Below, one piece after another: positions 36,078 to 44,785 of a stretch of DNA of 64,000 nucleotides. The DNA lies in assembly GCA_030540075.1 (NCBI GenBank), contig JAUNWX010000001.1:62001-126000 (forward strand). The letters run 5' to 3'. The notes under the pieces are model-generated. The model did no database searches and was not told where the DNA came from. It saw only the letters and a program-made list of their open reading frames with translations. This stretch comes from Lachnospiraceae bacterium (GTDB lineage: Bacteria; Bacillota; Clostridia; Lachnospirales; Lachnospiraceae). Position 1 is the stretch's first letter. Every line of letters begins with the position of its first letter. The position numbers and the translations under genes are program-made.

Positions 36078-36779
36078 TTACTTCTCGATCTTATAGCCGA
36101 TGCCCCAGACAGTCGAGATGATCTTGTTCTCGCGGCTCTCCTCCCGCAGCTTTCCACGCAGGCGACGGATGTGCACCATCACGGTGTTGTTGGCCTCATA
36201 GACCTTTTCATCCCATACCTTTTCGAAGATCTCGTCGGTAGAGTATACCTTACCCGGATGAGATGCCAGCAGGTACAGAATCTCAAACTCGATCGGTGTC
36301 AGCTTGATTTCCTCCCCGTCCACCAGTACACGATGATTATCCTTGTTGATGGTGAGGTCACGGATCGTGATTTCACTGCTGGTAAACTGATCCGCCGCGT
36401 TCGGGTTCAGCTGCGTATAGCGGCGGAGCTGTGACTTCACACGTGCCGTCAGCTCCAGCGGGTTAAACGGCTTCGTCACATAATCATCCGCACCGCCGGT
36501 GAGGCCGACGATCTTATCGAGATCCGTGGACTTCGCCGACAGCATGATGATCGGGATGTTGGACTTCGTCCGGATCTTCCGACACATCTCGAGGCCGTTC
36601 ATGCCCGGCATCATGATATCGAGCAGTACGAGGTGGATCTCCTGCTCGTCGAGGATCTTCAGGCCCTCTTCTGCATTGTAGGCCTTAAACACCTTATAAC
36701 CGTCACTGACGAGATAGATTTCCACCAGCTCTGCGATTTCCTTTTCATCGTCAACGACGAGTACATTGATCTGTGACAT
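36078..36779 (-). CDS. Response regulator, OmpR/VanR family
   Basis: 233 residues. Receiver domain with VVDDEKE, the phospho-acceptor Asp in LVLLDIMMPGMNG, the Thr/Ser switch IIMLSAK and the Lys in YVTKPFNP; then a winged-helix DNA-binding domain (LTPIEFEILYLLASHPGKVYS, IRRLRGKLRE, VWGIGYKIEK). Partner of the kinase that follows. Only 2 bases separate it from pheA upstream, so it is read from the same transcript as pheA unless an internal promoter exists. Confidence 0.95.
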   Translation of the reverse strand: MSQINVLVVDDEKEIAELVEIYLVSDGYKVFKAYNAEEGLKILDEQEIHLVLLDIMMPGMNGLEMCRKIRTKSNIPIIMLSAKSTDLDKIVGLTGGADDYVTKPFNPLELTARVKSQLRRYTQLNPNAADQFTSSEITIRDLTINKDNHRVLVDGEEIKLTPIEFEILYLLASHPGKVYSTDEIFEKVWDEKVYEANNTVMVHIRRLRGKLREESRENKIISTVWGIGYKIEK

Positions 36780-36781
36780 AG

Positions 36782-37933
36782 TTACTCCTTTCCGTAATTC
36801 CCCAGGATACGAAGAGATGTGATCTGATCCTCGAGTCCGGCGAGCGCATTGATGACATTCGGCATGGACAGGTTTCCCTCGAGATCGATGAAGAAGCGAT
36901 ACTCGAACGGCTTCTCCGGAATCGGTCGGGACTGGATCATCAGCATATTGACATCATTAAATATGAAATTACCAAGTGCGTTATAGAGCGCACCTGGTTT
37001 ATGTGCTGTCTCGAAGCAGATACTGATCTTCTCTGCCCCCGCTGTGTAGACGTGCTCACGTCCGAGCACGATGAAGCGGGTCGTGTTGCTCTTTTCCTGG
37101 TTGACCCCACGCTGGAGAATCGTCAGTCCATACAGCTCCGCAGAGAGCTCGGAAGCGAGTGCCGCGATGCCCGGATCCTGATGATCCCGAACGTACGCTG
37201 CCGCGACTGCGGTGTTTAGCACCGGCACCGCCTCGATGTCCGGATGTGCCTCCAGAAAAGCTGCACACTGTCCGAGTGCCTGCGGATGTGAGTAGATCCG
37301 CTTCAGTCCGTCAATGCTGGCGCCCGCCACACTCATCAGCGCATGCTCCACATGAAGGTCCACCTCCTCGACGATGGCGAGCGCCGGATAGCGCACCAGA
37401 AGGTCGAAAATATCCGACACCGCGCCATGGCTCGAGTTCTCGATCGGAAGCACCGCGTAGTCCGCCTGTCCCTCCACGACCTCGTCCATGGCATCCTTCC
37501 AGGTCTTCACATGGCGAAGTGCCGTCTCTGTGCCGAAGCACTGCCGTGCCGCGAGATGGGCGTACGCACCCTCGACACCCTGGTAGACGACGCGCTTTCC
37601 ACTCTTCGGAATCGCATCGAGCTTCTCGAAATCCGCGTGGAAGGTCTTTCCATGTGCAGACAGAATACCGAACTGCCGGCGTCTCGAAATCGTCATCATC
37701 TGCTGATAGAGCTCCCGGATCGCCTTCCGATCGAAATCCGTATCAAGATAGGACGCTACCGTATCGAGCTTCTGCTCCTCCCGTACCGGATCAAATACCG
37801 CCTTCCCGGTTTCGATCTTATACTCAGCGACCTGCTCGCAGAGGTCCATCCGCTGCTTATAAAGCTCCGTAATCTGATGATCCAGCACATCGAGCTGGTC
37901 ACGAATCTGTAAAAGTGCGTTCTTTTCTTCCAT
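36782..37933 (-). CDS. pheA: Bifunctional chorismate mutase / prephenate dehydratase (P-protein)
   Basis: 383 residues. Residues 1-90 are an AroQ-type chorismate mutase (LLQIRDQLDVLDHQITELYKQR, quoted in part). Residues 110-290 are prephenate dehydratase (VYQGVEGAYAHLAARQ, VLPIENSSHGAVSDIFDLL, HPQALGQC, the catalytic TTRF motif). Residues 300-383 are an ACT domain (KPGALYNALGNF, ESRPIPE-like SRPIPEKPFEYRFFIDLEG) that binds phenylalanine for feedback inhibition. It gives phenylpyruvate for phenylalanine. Position between plsC-like and a two-component system, with tiny gaps, is unusual. Confidence 0.95.
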   Translation of the reverse strand: MEEKNALLQIRDQLDVLDHQITELYKQRMDLCEQVAEYKIETGKAVFDPVREEQKLDTVASYLDTDFDRKAIRELYQQMMTISRRRQFGILSAHGKTFHADFEKLDAIPKSGKRVVYQGVEGAYAHLAARQCFGTETALRHVKTWKDAMDEVVEGQADYAVLPIENSSHGAVSDIFDLLVRYPALAIVEEVDLHVEHALMSVAGASIDGLKRIYSHPQALGQCAAFLEAHPDIEAVPVLNTAVAAAYVRDHQDPGIAALASELSAELYGLTILQRGVNQEKSNTTRFIVLGREHVYTAGAEKISICFETAHKPGALYNALGNFIFNDVNMLMIQSRPIPEKPFEYRFFIDLEGNLSMPNVINALAGLEDQITSLRILGNYGKE

Positions 37934-37945
37934 GTAATGATCCTT

Positions 37946-38698
37946 CTAGTCTTTCTCTTCTGTCAGCAGTGTCTGGATGTCCGCCTTCACCTGCGCCTGT
38001 ACATAGGCACCGATGTGCTTCTGTGCCTCTTCACCGAGGTTCTTCACCTCGATCGGCGCACCGATACGTACCTTCACATGCTGCGGCTTAATCGCCGGGA
38101 ACTGCGCTTCCAGGATATCGCGTGTTCCGATCATCGCCACCGGCACGATCTTGCATCCCGTCTTCTCTGCCACCTTGAAGGAGCCTTCCTTAAAAGTCTC
38201 CATATCGAGCTCGGTCTCTCCTTCGGAACGGGTCCCTTCCGGGTAGATCCAGATGGACTGTCCCTCCCGCACCTGCTTTATGGCTGTGATGATGACCTTC
38301 AGGGACTGCTTCAGATTATTTCGATCGATGAAGAGACAGCCGAGCTCGTCCATCCAGCGCTTCAGCGGCCGGATCTTCTCGATCTCCGCCTTCGCGATGA
38401 AGCCGGTCGGACGATCCACGAGGGTATAGGCGATGATGACATCGAAATACGAGCGGTGATTACCGACGAACAGGACACCCTCGTCCTTCGGAATCGAGGT
38501 CAGATTTTCCATTCCCTCGACCTCCACCGTCACGTGGGCTGTTTTCAGAATCTTCCGGAAGATGCCCTGCACGAGCGGCAGGGTATACTCTGCGCGCTTC
38601 TTCGGGTCCTGGATGGCCTCGACCTTTCTCCTGTAGTAGAGACTGCCGAGGGTCAGAAAAAACAGTACATGTGCTAAAACTGCAATGGTATACAGCAT
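37946..38698 (-). CDS. plsC: 1-acyl-glycerol-3-phosphate acyltransferase (PlsC-like)
   Basis: 250 residues. N-terminal membrane helix (1-22), then the acyltransferase motifs NHRSYFD (NHxxxxD, about residue 80), GCLFIDRN, and YPEGTRS, and a C-terminal hydrophobic P-x-motif region KIVPVAMIGT. Makes phosphatidic acid by acylating lysophosphatidate at the membrane. The assignment is by motifs; other acyl acceptors are possible. It sits 14 bases after the export permease and 12 bases before pheA. Confidence 0.88.
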   Translation of the reverse strand: MLYTIAVLAHVLFFLTLGSLYYRRKVEAIQDPKKRAEYTLPLVQGIFRKILKTAHVTVEVEGMENLTSIPKDEGVLFVGNHRSYFDVIIAYTLVDRPTGFIAKAEIEKIRPLKRWMDELGCLFIDRNNLKQSLKVIITAIKQVREGQSIWIYPEGTRSEGETELDMETFKEGSFKVAEKTGCKIVPVAMIGTRDILEAQFPAIKPQHVKVRIGAPIEVKNLGEEAQKHIGAYVQAQVKADIQTLLTEEKD

Positions 38699-38712
38699 AT
38701 TTACTCCTTAAT

Positions 38713-39528
38713 TTACAGTACATCCGAAAAATGCGGACGAAGCTTACGGAAAAACGAGAGGCCGACGAAAAAGATCACGAGCGTCACCACCCAGAAGTAG
38801 ATACCGAGGGTCGGGCGCATCCAGAACCCGGCGCCGGTCAGCATGGAATCACGATACCCTGCCACGATATAGTAGAGCGGATTCAGCTTCAGCAGAGTAC
38901 CGACCCAGGGTGCACGGCTCGTAAAGAGGGTTTCATCGTACATGATCGGGCACATCCAGATACCGAACTGGAGGCAGATCCCGACGATCTGCTGCATGTC
39001 CTTGAAGAAGACATTGATCGCACTCGTGAGATAACCGAGACCCAGTCCCAGCACAGAAGCCGCGAAGCTGTAGTAGATGATCTGAAGCCAGCTGATCATC
39101 GGGGTCTTACCGGACACGAGAAAGGCGACCAGCATGATCACGATGAAGCAGAGGTGAACGAAAAAGCAGGATGCAAGCTTGATGATCGGAAGGAGCTCCA
39201 CCGGGAAGACGACCTTCTTCACGAGGTAGCTGTACTCCTGCAGGATGCCGGTCAGGTTGTTGAGGCATTCACTGAAGAAGAACCAGGGCACGAGGCCCGG
39301 GATCAGCCAGATCACGTAGCTCGTGTTTGGTACCGGCGGTGCAGACTTGAAGCCATAGGGTCCGAAGATGAACGCATAGATGGTCACCGTCGCAAGCGGC
39401 TGGAGAAACATCCAGATGATGCCGAAGTAAGAGCCGACGAAACGCTTCCGGAAATCGGACTTCGCGAGGTCCAGGATCATCCGGCGCTTCTCGACCATGT
39501 GCTGTAGTAATTCGATAAATGCTTTCAT
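38713..39528 (-). CDS. Polysaccharide ABC-2 export permease (Wzm/TagG-like)
   Basis: 271 residues, six membrane helices. Family marks: RDLAKSDFRKRFVGSYFGIIWMFLQPL (in part LAKSDFRKRFVGSYFG) at the start, VIWLIPGLVPWFFFSE, GILQEYSYLVKKVVFPVELLP and the LNPLYYIVAGYRD signature. Wzm/TagG permeases export undecaprenyl-linked glycans or teichoic acids with a dedicated Wzt/TagH ATPase. No such ATPase is next to it or anywhere in this window; the ATPase at 31355 is of a different type. Likely begins the run that ends at thrC or reads in from the DUF2142 gene 58 bases upstream. Confidence 0.92.
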   Translation of the reverse strand: MKAFIELLQHMVEKRRMILDLAKSDFRKRFVGSYFGIIWMFLQPLATVTIYAFIFGPYGFKSAPPVPNTSYVIWLIPGLVPWFFFSECLNNLTGILQEYSYLVKKVVFPVELLPIIKLASCFFVHLCFIVIMLVAFLVSGKTPMISWLQIIYYSFAASVLGLGLGYLTSAINVFFKDMQQIVGICLQFGIWMCPIMYDETLFTSRAPWVGTLLKLNPLYYIVAGYRDSMLTGAGFWMRPTLGIYFWVVTLVIFFVGLSFFRKLRPHFSDVL

Positions 39529-39586
39529 ATATAATCTATTCTTTCACTCTTCCTGTGTTTCTATGAACACTTTATTATACCACCTT

Positions 39587-41155
39587 TCAGGCCCGCTGCA
39601 CAACGGTCAGGAAACAGCCGAGGAGCACGAGCGCATCCATCAGCATCATCACGCTGAGCAGCAGTGCGTCGAACCCGATGTCGGCGCGGCCGATCGCCTG
39701 CAGACGATGGAGCCGTGGCGTACGAAACGCCAGCAGCAGGACCGGAAGGAACGGCAGGAAATAGCGCCCCTGCACACCCAGGATATAGAAGGTGTCCGCC
39801 GGTGTATAGGCGAGCAGCATGCTGACCATCAGGATGAAGCCGAGCAGCAGAAAAACGAAGACCATCCAGATTCGACGCGGAATCGTCAGTGCCGGTTCCT
39901 CCCGGCGTCCGCTGATGGCCAGCAGCAGTGTGCCTGTCCAGAAGAGCACAAGCATCGGCATCGGCGTCGCCAGTCCCCGGTCGAAGGCTCCGAGCCACAT
40001 ACCGACGGTCGTCCCGAGGAACTGTCCGCCCAGGATCTGGAGCGTATTCCGGATGATGCGGAACACGAGTGTCCGGTCATGGATGAGCTCGGCGAGGTCA
40101 TGCAGCTTCACGGTATTCACGTCGCCGGAAGAGGTGAATTCCGGTGCCTGTGTCACGCCGGAAGCATTGACATAACGGAAGACCTCCCGGAAATTCACGA
40201 GAAGGATGGAGCCGACGATCAGCGCCCCGATGAGAAGCACGGACAGGATCCACTTCGGCCACGGCTTCGTCCCCCACTTCCAGACCGGAATCAGGAGGCA
40301 GAGGAGGAAGAGCGTCGCGTAGATCATCTTACACGGGGACAGCAGCAGCGCGAGTACAGAAAGCTCGATCACGTTTTTCCGCGTGATGCGCGCCTCCCGA
40401 TCTGCGAGGGCGAGCTCGAGGATCACGGCGATCAGGTAGAAGCTGAGTGCGATGATGTAGCTGTCATAGCTGTAGCTGCCGGCGAGCTCGAGGGTCATCG
40501 GGAAGAGTGAGATCGCGAAGAAGAGCGCTTTTCCGATCGGCGTGCGGCGGATCGTCATCGTACCGAGGACGGCAAACAGCAGGAGATTCATAAAGCGGCC
40601 GAGCAGCACGAGGCCGATGGCGCTGAGCTTCAGAAGGCGGGCGAGGGTGATGCCGAGGGCCGGCAGGAGGTAGGCGCACGGGGTCGTCTTCACCGGCTGC
40701 TGCAGCGTGACGCTGGTCCCGGTCTCCGTCGCGTGGAAAAGGCCCTTCTCATGCATCGCTTCATACACCGAGCGGTCGAGTGTCTGTCCGAGGACCGTCG
40801 CTTTACACGGGTCGTTGTCGCCCGGCCAGTTGACGAGGTACTCGTCCTCCTGGCGGATGCGGACATGGCCGTCTTCATCCCGGACCGGCTGCCCCATGAT
40901 CTGATTCGACAGCGCGTAGGCTCCGGTGAAGTGCAGGATCTCGTCCGGTGCGGAGAGCGGCGGAAGTGTGCACATGAAAACAAGCCCCAGCCAGAACACC
41001 GCGACGAAGTAGATCTGGTGAAGCTTCCATCTGGATTTTTGAAACAGGCAGAGGCAGATCGCGATGATCACGCCTAGCGCGATGATCAGGCAGACGAAAC
41101 GGCCGATCAGGAACTGATCGCCGGTGCCGATGAAACTCTGAAAAAGATGCAGCAT
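39587..41155 (-). CDS. DUF2142 polytopic membrane protein
   Basis: 522 residues with about a dozen membrane helices. The DUF2142 hallmarks are PPLSAPDEILHFTGAYALSN after the second helix and QGRYFLPFLPVLLLAF near the C-terminus. Members resemble membrane glycosyltransferases of the GT-C type and are often in surface-glycan loci; here it could add a sugar or polymerise chains outside the membrane. The Asp in APDE and the Arg in QGRYF are the conserved polar residues. Its start faces a 160-bp palindrome in the spacer. Confidence 0.85.
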   Translation of the reverse strand: MLHLFQSFIGTGDQFLIGRFVCLIIALGVIIAICLCLFQKSRWKLHQIYFVAVFWLGLVFMCTLPPLSAPDEILHFTGAYALSNQIMGQPVRDEDGHVRIRQEDEYLVNWPGDNDPCKATVLGQTLDRSVYEAMHEKGLFHATETGTSVTLQQPVKTTPCAYLLPALGITLARLLKLSAIGLVLLGRFMNLLLFAVLGTMTIRRTPIGKALFFAISLFPMTLELAGSYSYDSYIIALSFYLIAVILELALADREARITRKNVIELSVLALLLSPCKMIYATLFLLCLLIPVWKWGTKPWPKWILSVLLIGALIVGSILLVNFREVFRYVNASGVTQAPEFTSSGDVNTVKLHDLAELIHDRTLVFRIIRNTLQILGGQFLGTTVGMWLGAFDRGLATPMPMLVLFWTGTLLLAISGRREEPALTIPRRIWMVFVFLLLGFILMVSMLLAYTPADTFYILGVQGRYFLPFLPVLLLAFRTPRLHRLQAIGRADIGFDALLLSVMMLMDALVLLGCFLTVVQRA

Positions 41156-41182
41156 ATAATTCCTTCTTAGTTATCCTGACGA

Positions 41183-41342
41183 AAATCGGCGCAGGGAGGG
41201 CACTGCTCACTTAGTTCAAAGTACAGAACCCGTCGAAGTGTCCGTGACTGCCATAGCAGGCAAGCCTGTATGTCAGTCACGGACACTTCGGCAGAACCTG
41301 TTCTTTGAATGCGCAATTTAGTGCCCTCCCTGCGCCGATTTT
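41183..41342. repeat. 160-bp near-perfect palindrome (long stem-loop)
   Basis: Outer arms at 41183-41205 and 41320-41342 are perfect complements over 23 bases (start AAAATCGGCGCAGGG). Inside, TTCAAAG pairs with CTTTGAA and CGAAGTGTCCGTGACTG pairs with CAGTCACGGACACTTCG over 17 bases; between them the arms agree at most positions. The tip is a small CAGGC-AA-GCCTG hairpin. It lies between divergent genes. Could be a MITE-like element, a structured RNA or a recombination site. Confidence 0.9.
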
Positions 41343-41446
41343 CTGAGCACGTCTTCCGTATGAAATGAGCTTATTCTACTATATATTGCGCATTCAGGCA
41401 ATTTTTACTAAATTAATGATGATCACTATAAATAAAGGAAATGATT

Positions 41447-42613
41447 ATGGGAACTTCATCGAAGCGTTTATACTATCTTGATTCTTTAAAATATATTTTC
41501 TGTCTGATGATTTTCTGGGCGCATCTGGCGGGGGTGTTCTGGACGCTGTGTGATCCGCGGCCGGCGCTGCGGCCGGAGCTCGGGCGGCTGTTTACGTACC
41601 CTCTGTCGGTGCTGCTGGATTCGAGCCTCGCGCTGTATGGTTTCTGTATCCTGTCCGGTTATCTCGCGTCGTTCAAGCGGACGAGGGCGCAGCATCTGCT
41701 GCCGCAGCTGCTGGCGCGCTATCTTCGCTTCGTGGTGCCGTTTTTCTTCATCAATCTCGTCGCGTTTATCCTGTACTATACCGTGGGCTATCCGACGGCG
41801 GAGGCAAGTGCGCTGTTACACAACGCCTGGCTCGCAACCTACTACACGCACGCACCGACGATCCCGGAGTTGCTCCGTGCCACCGTCACCCTGGACGGGG
41901 ATCTGAACGGTCCGCTCTGGATGATGAAGTACATCCTGCTCGGCACCTGCATCATTTATGTATACAATGCGGTAGAAAGAAAGCTGCCGCTCCGCCTGTT
42001 TCAGTTCGGCTGCCTCACGGTGTTTGTATACAGCTTTTTCCATCTGCCGGAGCCGAACTTCTTCCATGTGCATCTCGTCCTGATGGGCGTGCTCCTTCGA
42101 AAGCTGGATGATGCACTGAAGGCGTGGCTTACGCAGCACGAAAAGGGCGGACACCCGCTGCTCCGCTTCTTCTTTCTGCTGCTCGTGCTGCTTCCGATCG
42201 CACTGGATGCCGGTGGACTGCAGCGCGTGCTGTATCCGTTTTTCCGTGCACACTGTCCGGCGATCGCCCCGGTGTTTATCTGGAACGCTTACTGGGTCAT
42301 GCTCTTCAGCTTCAGCCTCATCGTCGGCGTCATGAACTGTCCGCCGCTCCAGCGTGCGCTCGAGTGGGCCCCGCTGAAGCGCGTCGCGCCGATGAACTTC
42401 GCGGTATACCTCGTACACTTCCCGCTCATCGCGAGTCTGTCGCTCCATCTCTACCTCCGTCTCGTGAATCGCATCTCCTACTCGAAGCTGTTCGTGATCC
42501 TCACGGTGGTGAGCTTCACAGCCCTCTTCCTCACCTCCTGGCTCTATGAGCAGAGCATCGGGAAGCTGCAGGATAAAATCGTAAAAAAGCTCACCGCGCG
42601 CCTCGCAAAGTGA
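41447..42613 (+). CDS. Acyltransferase-3 family membrane protein (first of three)
   Basis: 388 residues, about ten membrane helices, OafA/YrhL-like. Starts YYLDSLKYIFCLMIFWAHL, where the usual catalytic His is His26 (counting from MGTSSK); MNFAVYLVHFPLI near the C-terminus is typical. Likely O-acetylates a surface sugar using a cytosolic acetyl donor. The start is MGTSSK because AAGGA is 7 bases upstream; an ATG two codons earlier is too close. Followed 18 bases later by the AEC transporter gene. No evident promoter except the AT-rich leader after the palindrome. Confidence 0.85.
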   Translation: MGTSSKRLYYLDSLKYIFCLMIFWAHLAGVFWTLCDPRPALRPELGRLFTYPLSVLLDSSLALYGFCILSGYLASFKRTRAQHLLPQLLARYLRFVVPFFFINLVAFILYYTVGYPTAEASALLHNAWLATYYTHAPTIPELLRATVTLDGDLNGPLWMMKYILLGTCIIYVYNAVERKLPLRLFQFGCLTVFVYSFFHLPEPNFFHVHLVLMGVLLRKLDDALKAWLTQHEKGGHPLLRFFFLLLVLLPIALDAGGLQRVLYPFFRAHCPAIAPVFIWNAYWVMLFSFSLIVGVMNCPPLQRALEWAPLKRVAPMNFAVYLVHFPLIASLSLHLYLRLVNRISYSKLFVILTVVSFTALFLTSWLYEQSIGKLQDKIVKKLTARLAK

Positions 42614-42631
42614 CCGGAAAGGAAACATATC

Positions 42632-43564
42632 ATGCAGATCAGTCTATTACTTGCGCTTCAGATTCTGAAGCTGTTTGCCATCATGCTGATGGGCTACGCC
42701 ATCGTGAAGCTCGGTCTTTTAAAGGCCTCCGACAGTAAAGCGCTGTCGGTCGTGCTCGTCTATCTCATCATGCCCTGTGTCATCATCAACGCCTTCCAGG
42801 TGGAGGCAACGCCAGAGGTGCAAAAAGGTCTGGCACTGGCCTGTGTAGCCGCTGTAGCCGTTCATATCCTGTTTCTCGTCATCACGATCCCACTGCGGAA
42901 GCTGCTGCACCTGAACGCCATCGAGCAGGCGAGCTGTATCTATCCGAACGCCGGCATCCTCGTCATCCCACTGGTGCAGGTGCTCCTCGGACAGGAGTAC
43001 GTCATCTACTGCAGTGCCTTCGTGGCGATCCAGCTCATCCTCCTCTGGAGCCATGGCAAATTCCTGCTCTGTGAGGAAAAGAAAATCGACTGGAAAAAGG
43101 TACTGTTGAACGTAAACATCCTCTCGATCCTCGTCGGTGTCGTGCTCTTCCTTCTGCACATCGAGCTGCCGGACAGTGTACAGGATGTCCTCGTGATGAT
43201 GAACAACATGATCGGCCCGACCGGCATGATCCTCGCCGGCATGGCGATCGCCGAAACACCGCTGAAGCGCATCATACTGACACGGCACAACTATGTGACC
43301 GTCGTGCTGCGTCTCATGGTTTATCCGCTCCTCGCACTGCTCCTCATGAAGCCGTTCCTCGATCTAGCGCAGATTCCAAACGCAGGTGCCATCCTGCTCA
43401 CCGTCTTCCTGCCGTCGATCACCCCGGCCTGCGCCACCATCACCTCGATGGCCCAGCTCTATGACCGTGACGCCGCCTACGCAAGCTCGCTCTACGTCCT
43501 CACGACACTGCTCTCGATCTTCACCATGCCGTGCATGGTGTTCTTATATGAAACACTCGTATAA
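42632..43564 (+). CDS. AEC (auxin efflux carrier) family transporter
   Basis: 310 residues, ten membrane helices in two five-helix halves. Family pattern: KLFAIMLMGYAIVKLGLL, LVYLIMPCVIINAF, NAGILVIPLVQVLLG and ITPACATITSMAQLYDRDAAYASSLYVLTTLLSI (in part ITPACATITSMAQ). Members export or import small organic acids such as malate or malonate, and amino acids. AAAGGAA lies 8 bases before the ATG. It follows the acyltransferase on one transcript but need not act with it. Confidence 0.9.
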   Translation: MQISLLLALQILKLFAIMLMGYAIVKLGLLKASDSKALSVVLVYLIMPCVIINAFQVEATPEVQKGLALACVAAVAVHILFLVITIPLRKLLHLNAIEQASCIYPNAGILVIPLVQVLLGQEYVIYCSAFVAIQLILLWSHGKFLLCEEKKIDWKKVLLNVNILSILVGVVLFLLHIELPDSVQDVLVMMNNMIGPTGMILAGMAIAETPLKRIILTRHNYVTVVLRLMVYPLLALLLMKPFLDLAQIPNAGAILLTVFLPSITPACATITSMAQLYDRDAAYASSLYVLTTLLSIFTMPCMVFLYETLV

Positions 43565-43649
43565 ATTCGACATCCGGATTAGATGATCTATGTGATTTCA
43601 AGTTACCTACGTACATGAAATTCGCACATACATTGATAGTAATAAAAAT

Positions 43650-43693
43650 CAGGCTGCCCCACGATTGGTAAACACCTTTCGTGGGGCAGCCTG
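43650..43693. repeat. Dispersed hairpin repeat, copy A
   Basis: CAGGCTGCCCCACG and CGTGGGGCAGCCTG, a 14-bp perfect stem, with an inner GGT/ACC pair at the tip. Read on the minus strand the loop (GGTGTTTACC) matches copy B, and TTTTTATT follows, so it can terminate the acyltransferase gene at 43721. Related to 53832-53871 and 56682-56725. Confidence 0.85.
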
Positions 43694-43720
43694 CGTTATA
43701 TTCCGGTATCTGAATGTTTC

Positions 43721-44785
43721 TTAATGCGTGTTCTTCCAGCGTGCGCCGATGCGGTCAAGGATCCATCCGGCGAGGACGGAGACGGCGAGTGGCACGAGGG
43801 TGTAGAGGATCCAGTAGTGTTCGGACAGGGGCGACGGGTAGCCGCTCAGGTCCATCGCGGGATTTCGGAAGTACAGCTTCCGGAGGAACATATCGAGCAT
43901 CTTGAAGACGAAGATGTGGAAGGCCATGATGTCGAAGCTGTGGCGGCCGATATAAGCGAGAACTTCGCCAATTTTTGGTGGGAGTTTCTCAATCAGCAGT
44001 GTCAGCATCAGGGTGAAGACAGTGCCGATGGCAGTACCGACGAAGAACCAGGCGCCGTGTACGCTGCGGGCAGAGAGGTCGAACCAGATGCCGTTTTTTA
44101 CGAAGAGCTTCAGTGCGATGAAGCTCACGACAAGCAGTCCGAGGGCGAGTGGTCCGCGGATCTTCGTCGCGAAATCACCGGCATACTTCCGAAGGAAGTA
44201 GCCCTCGGCGAAGAGCGGCAGTACGAAGAACGAGAGCTCGAAGCCGTAGAACAGGCGGATGCTCTGTCCGATGAAGTAGTAGCCGATGCCCATGCCGAGA
44301 AGCGCGCAGAGCACGATGATGCCGTCCTTCATGCGTCCGATGTGACGTGCCAGACACACCACACCACCGAAGAGCGCCGCACCGAGAATCCACACCGGTA
44401 CAAACCACATCGGTCCGGCGAGCAGCTCCGGGGACTGGAAGATCATCCCGTGGAAAAGTGAGGTCAGCATCTCAGGAAGTGCGTAGTGCACGTCCGTCCC
44501 CGGGGCCATCAGGCCGTGCTTCACCATGTAGTTATGCGTGAGTGCGAGGAAAATGCTGTAGACCGTATAGCGTGGCCAGGCTCCTTCGATGCGCTTCTGC
44601 AGGAAGGTGAAGGGCTGGTCGCCATACTTCATCTCGTTATACAGGAAGCCGGTCACGAAGAAGAACAGCTCGAGATGGAAGAGGTACACGAAGGCACCGC
44701 CATGTCCGGTATGGCCGAAGACGATCATGATGATGGCGAGGCCTTTAAATATATCCCAGTAGAGGCTTCGTCCGGTGGTCTTCAT
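43721..44785 (-). CDS. Acyltransferase-3 family membrane protein (second)
   Basis: 354 residues, about ten membrane helices, close to fucose 4-O-acetylase/WcfV-type proteins: YWDIFKGLAIIMIVFGHTGHGG at the start with the catalytic His, then FHLELFFFVTGFLYN and PMWFVPVWILGAA. Ends IGARWKNTH. The start is MKTTGRS, with GGAGGAG upstream and an ATGA overlap with the preceding gene, so translation is coupled. Likely acetylates the glycan made by the surrounding operon. Hairpin copy A follows its stop by 28 bases. Confidence 0.87.
   Translation of the reverse strand: MKTTGRSLYWDIFKGLAIIMIVFGHTGHGGAFVYLFHLELFFFVTGFLYNEMKYGDQPFTFLQKRIEGAWPRYTVYSIFLALTHNYMVKHGLMAPGTDVHYALPEMLTSLFHGMIFQSPELLAGPMWFVPVWILGAALFGGVVCLARHIGRMKDGIIVLCALLGMGIGYYFIGQSIRLFYGFELSFFVLPLFAEGYFLRKYAGDFATKIRGPLALGLLVVSFIALKLFVKNGIWFDLSARSVHGAWFFVGTAIGTVFTLMLTLLIEKLPPKIGEVLAYIGRHSFDIMAFHIFVFKMLDMFLRKLYFRNPAMDLSGYPSPLSEHYWILYTLVPLAVSVLAGWILDRIGARWKNTH

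Noticed and set aside
30017..36779. Vancomycin-resistance cluster (VanZ plus VanRS-like pair)
   Set aside because: No vanH, vanA/D-type ligase or vanX genes are present; the pair is more likely an exporter regulator.
37159..37872. Long arginine/proline-rich frame opposite pheA
   Set aside because: Composition typical of a shadow frame; pheA has complete catalytic motifs.
41183..41342. Insertion sequence ends
   Set aside because: No transposase frame lies between or near the arms and no target duplication is visible, so I call it a palindrome only.
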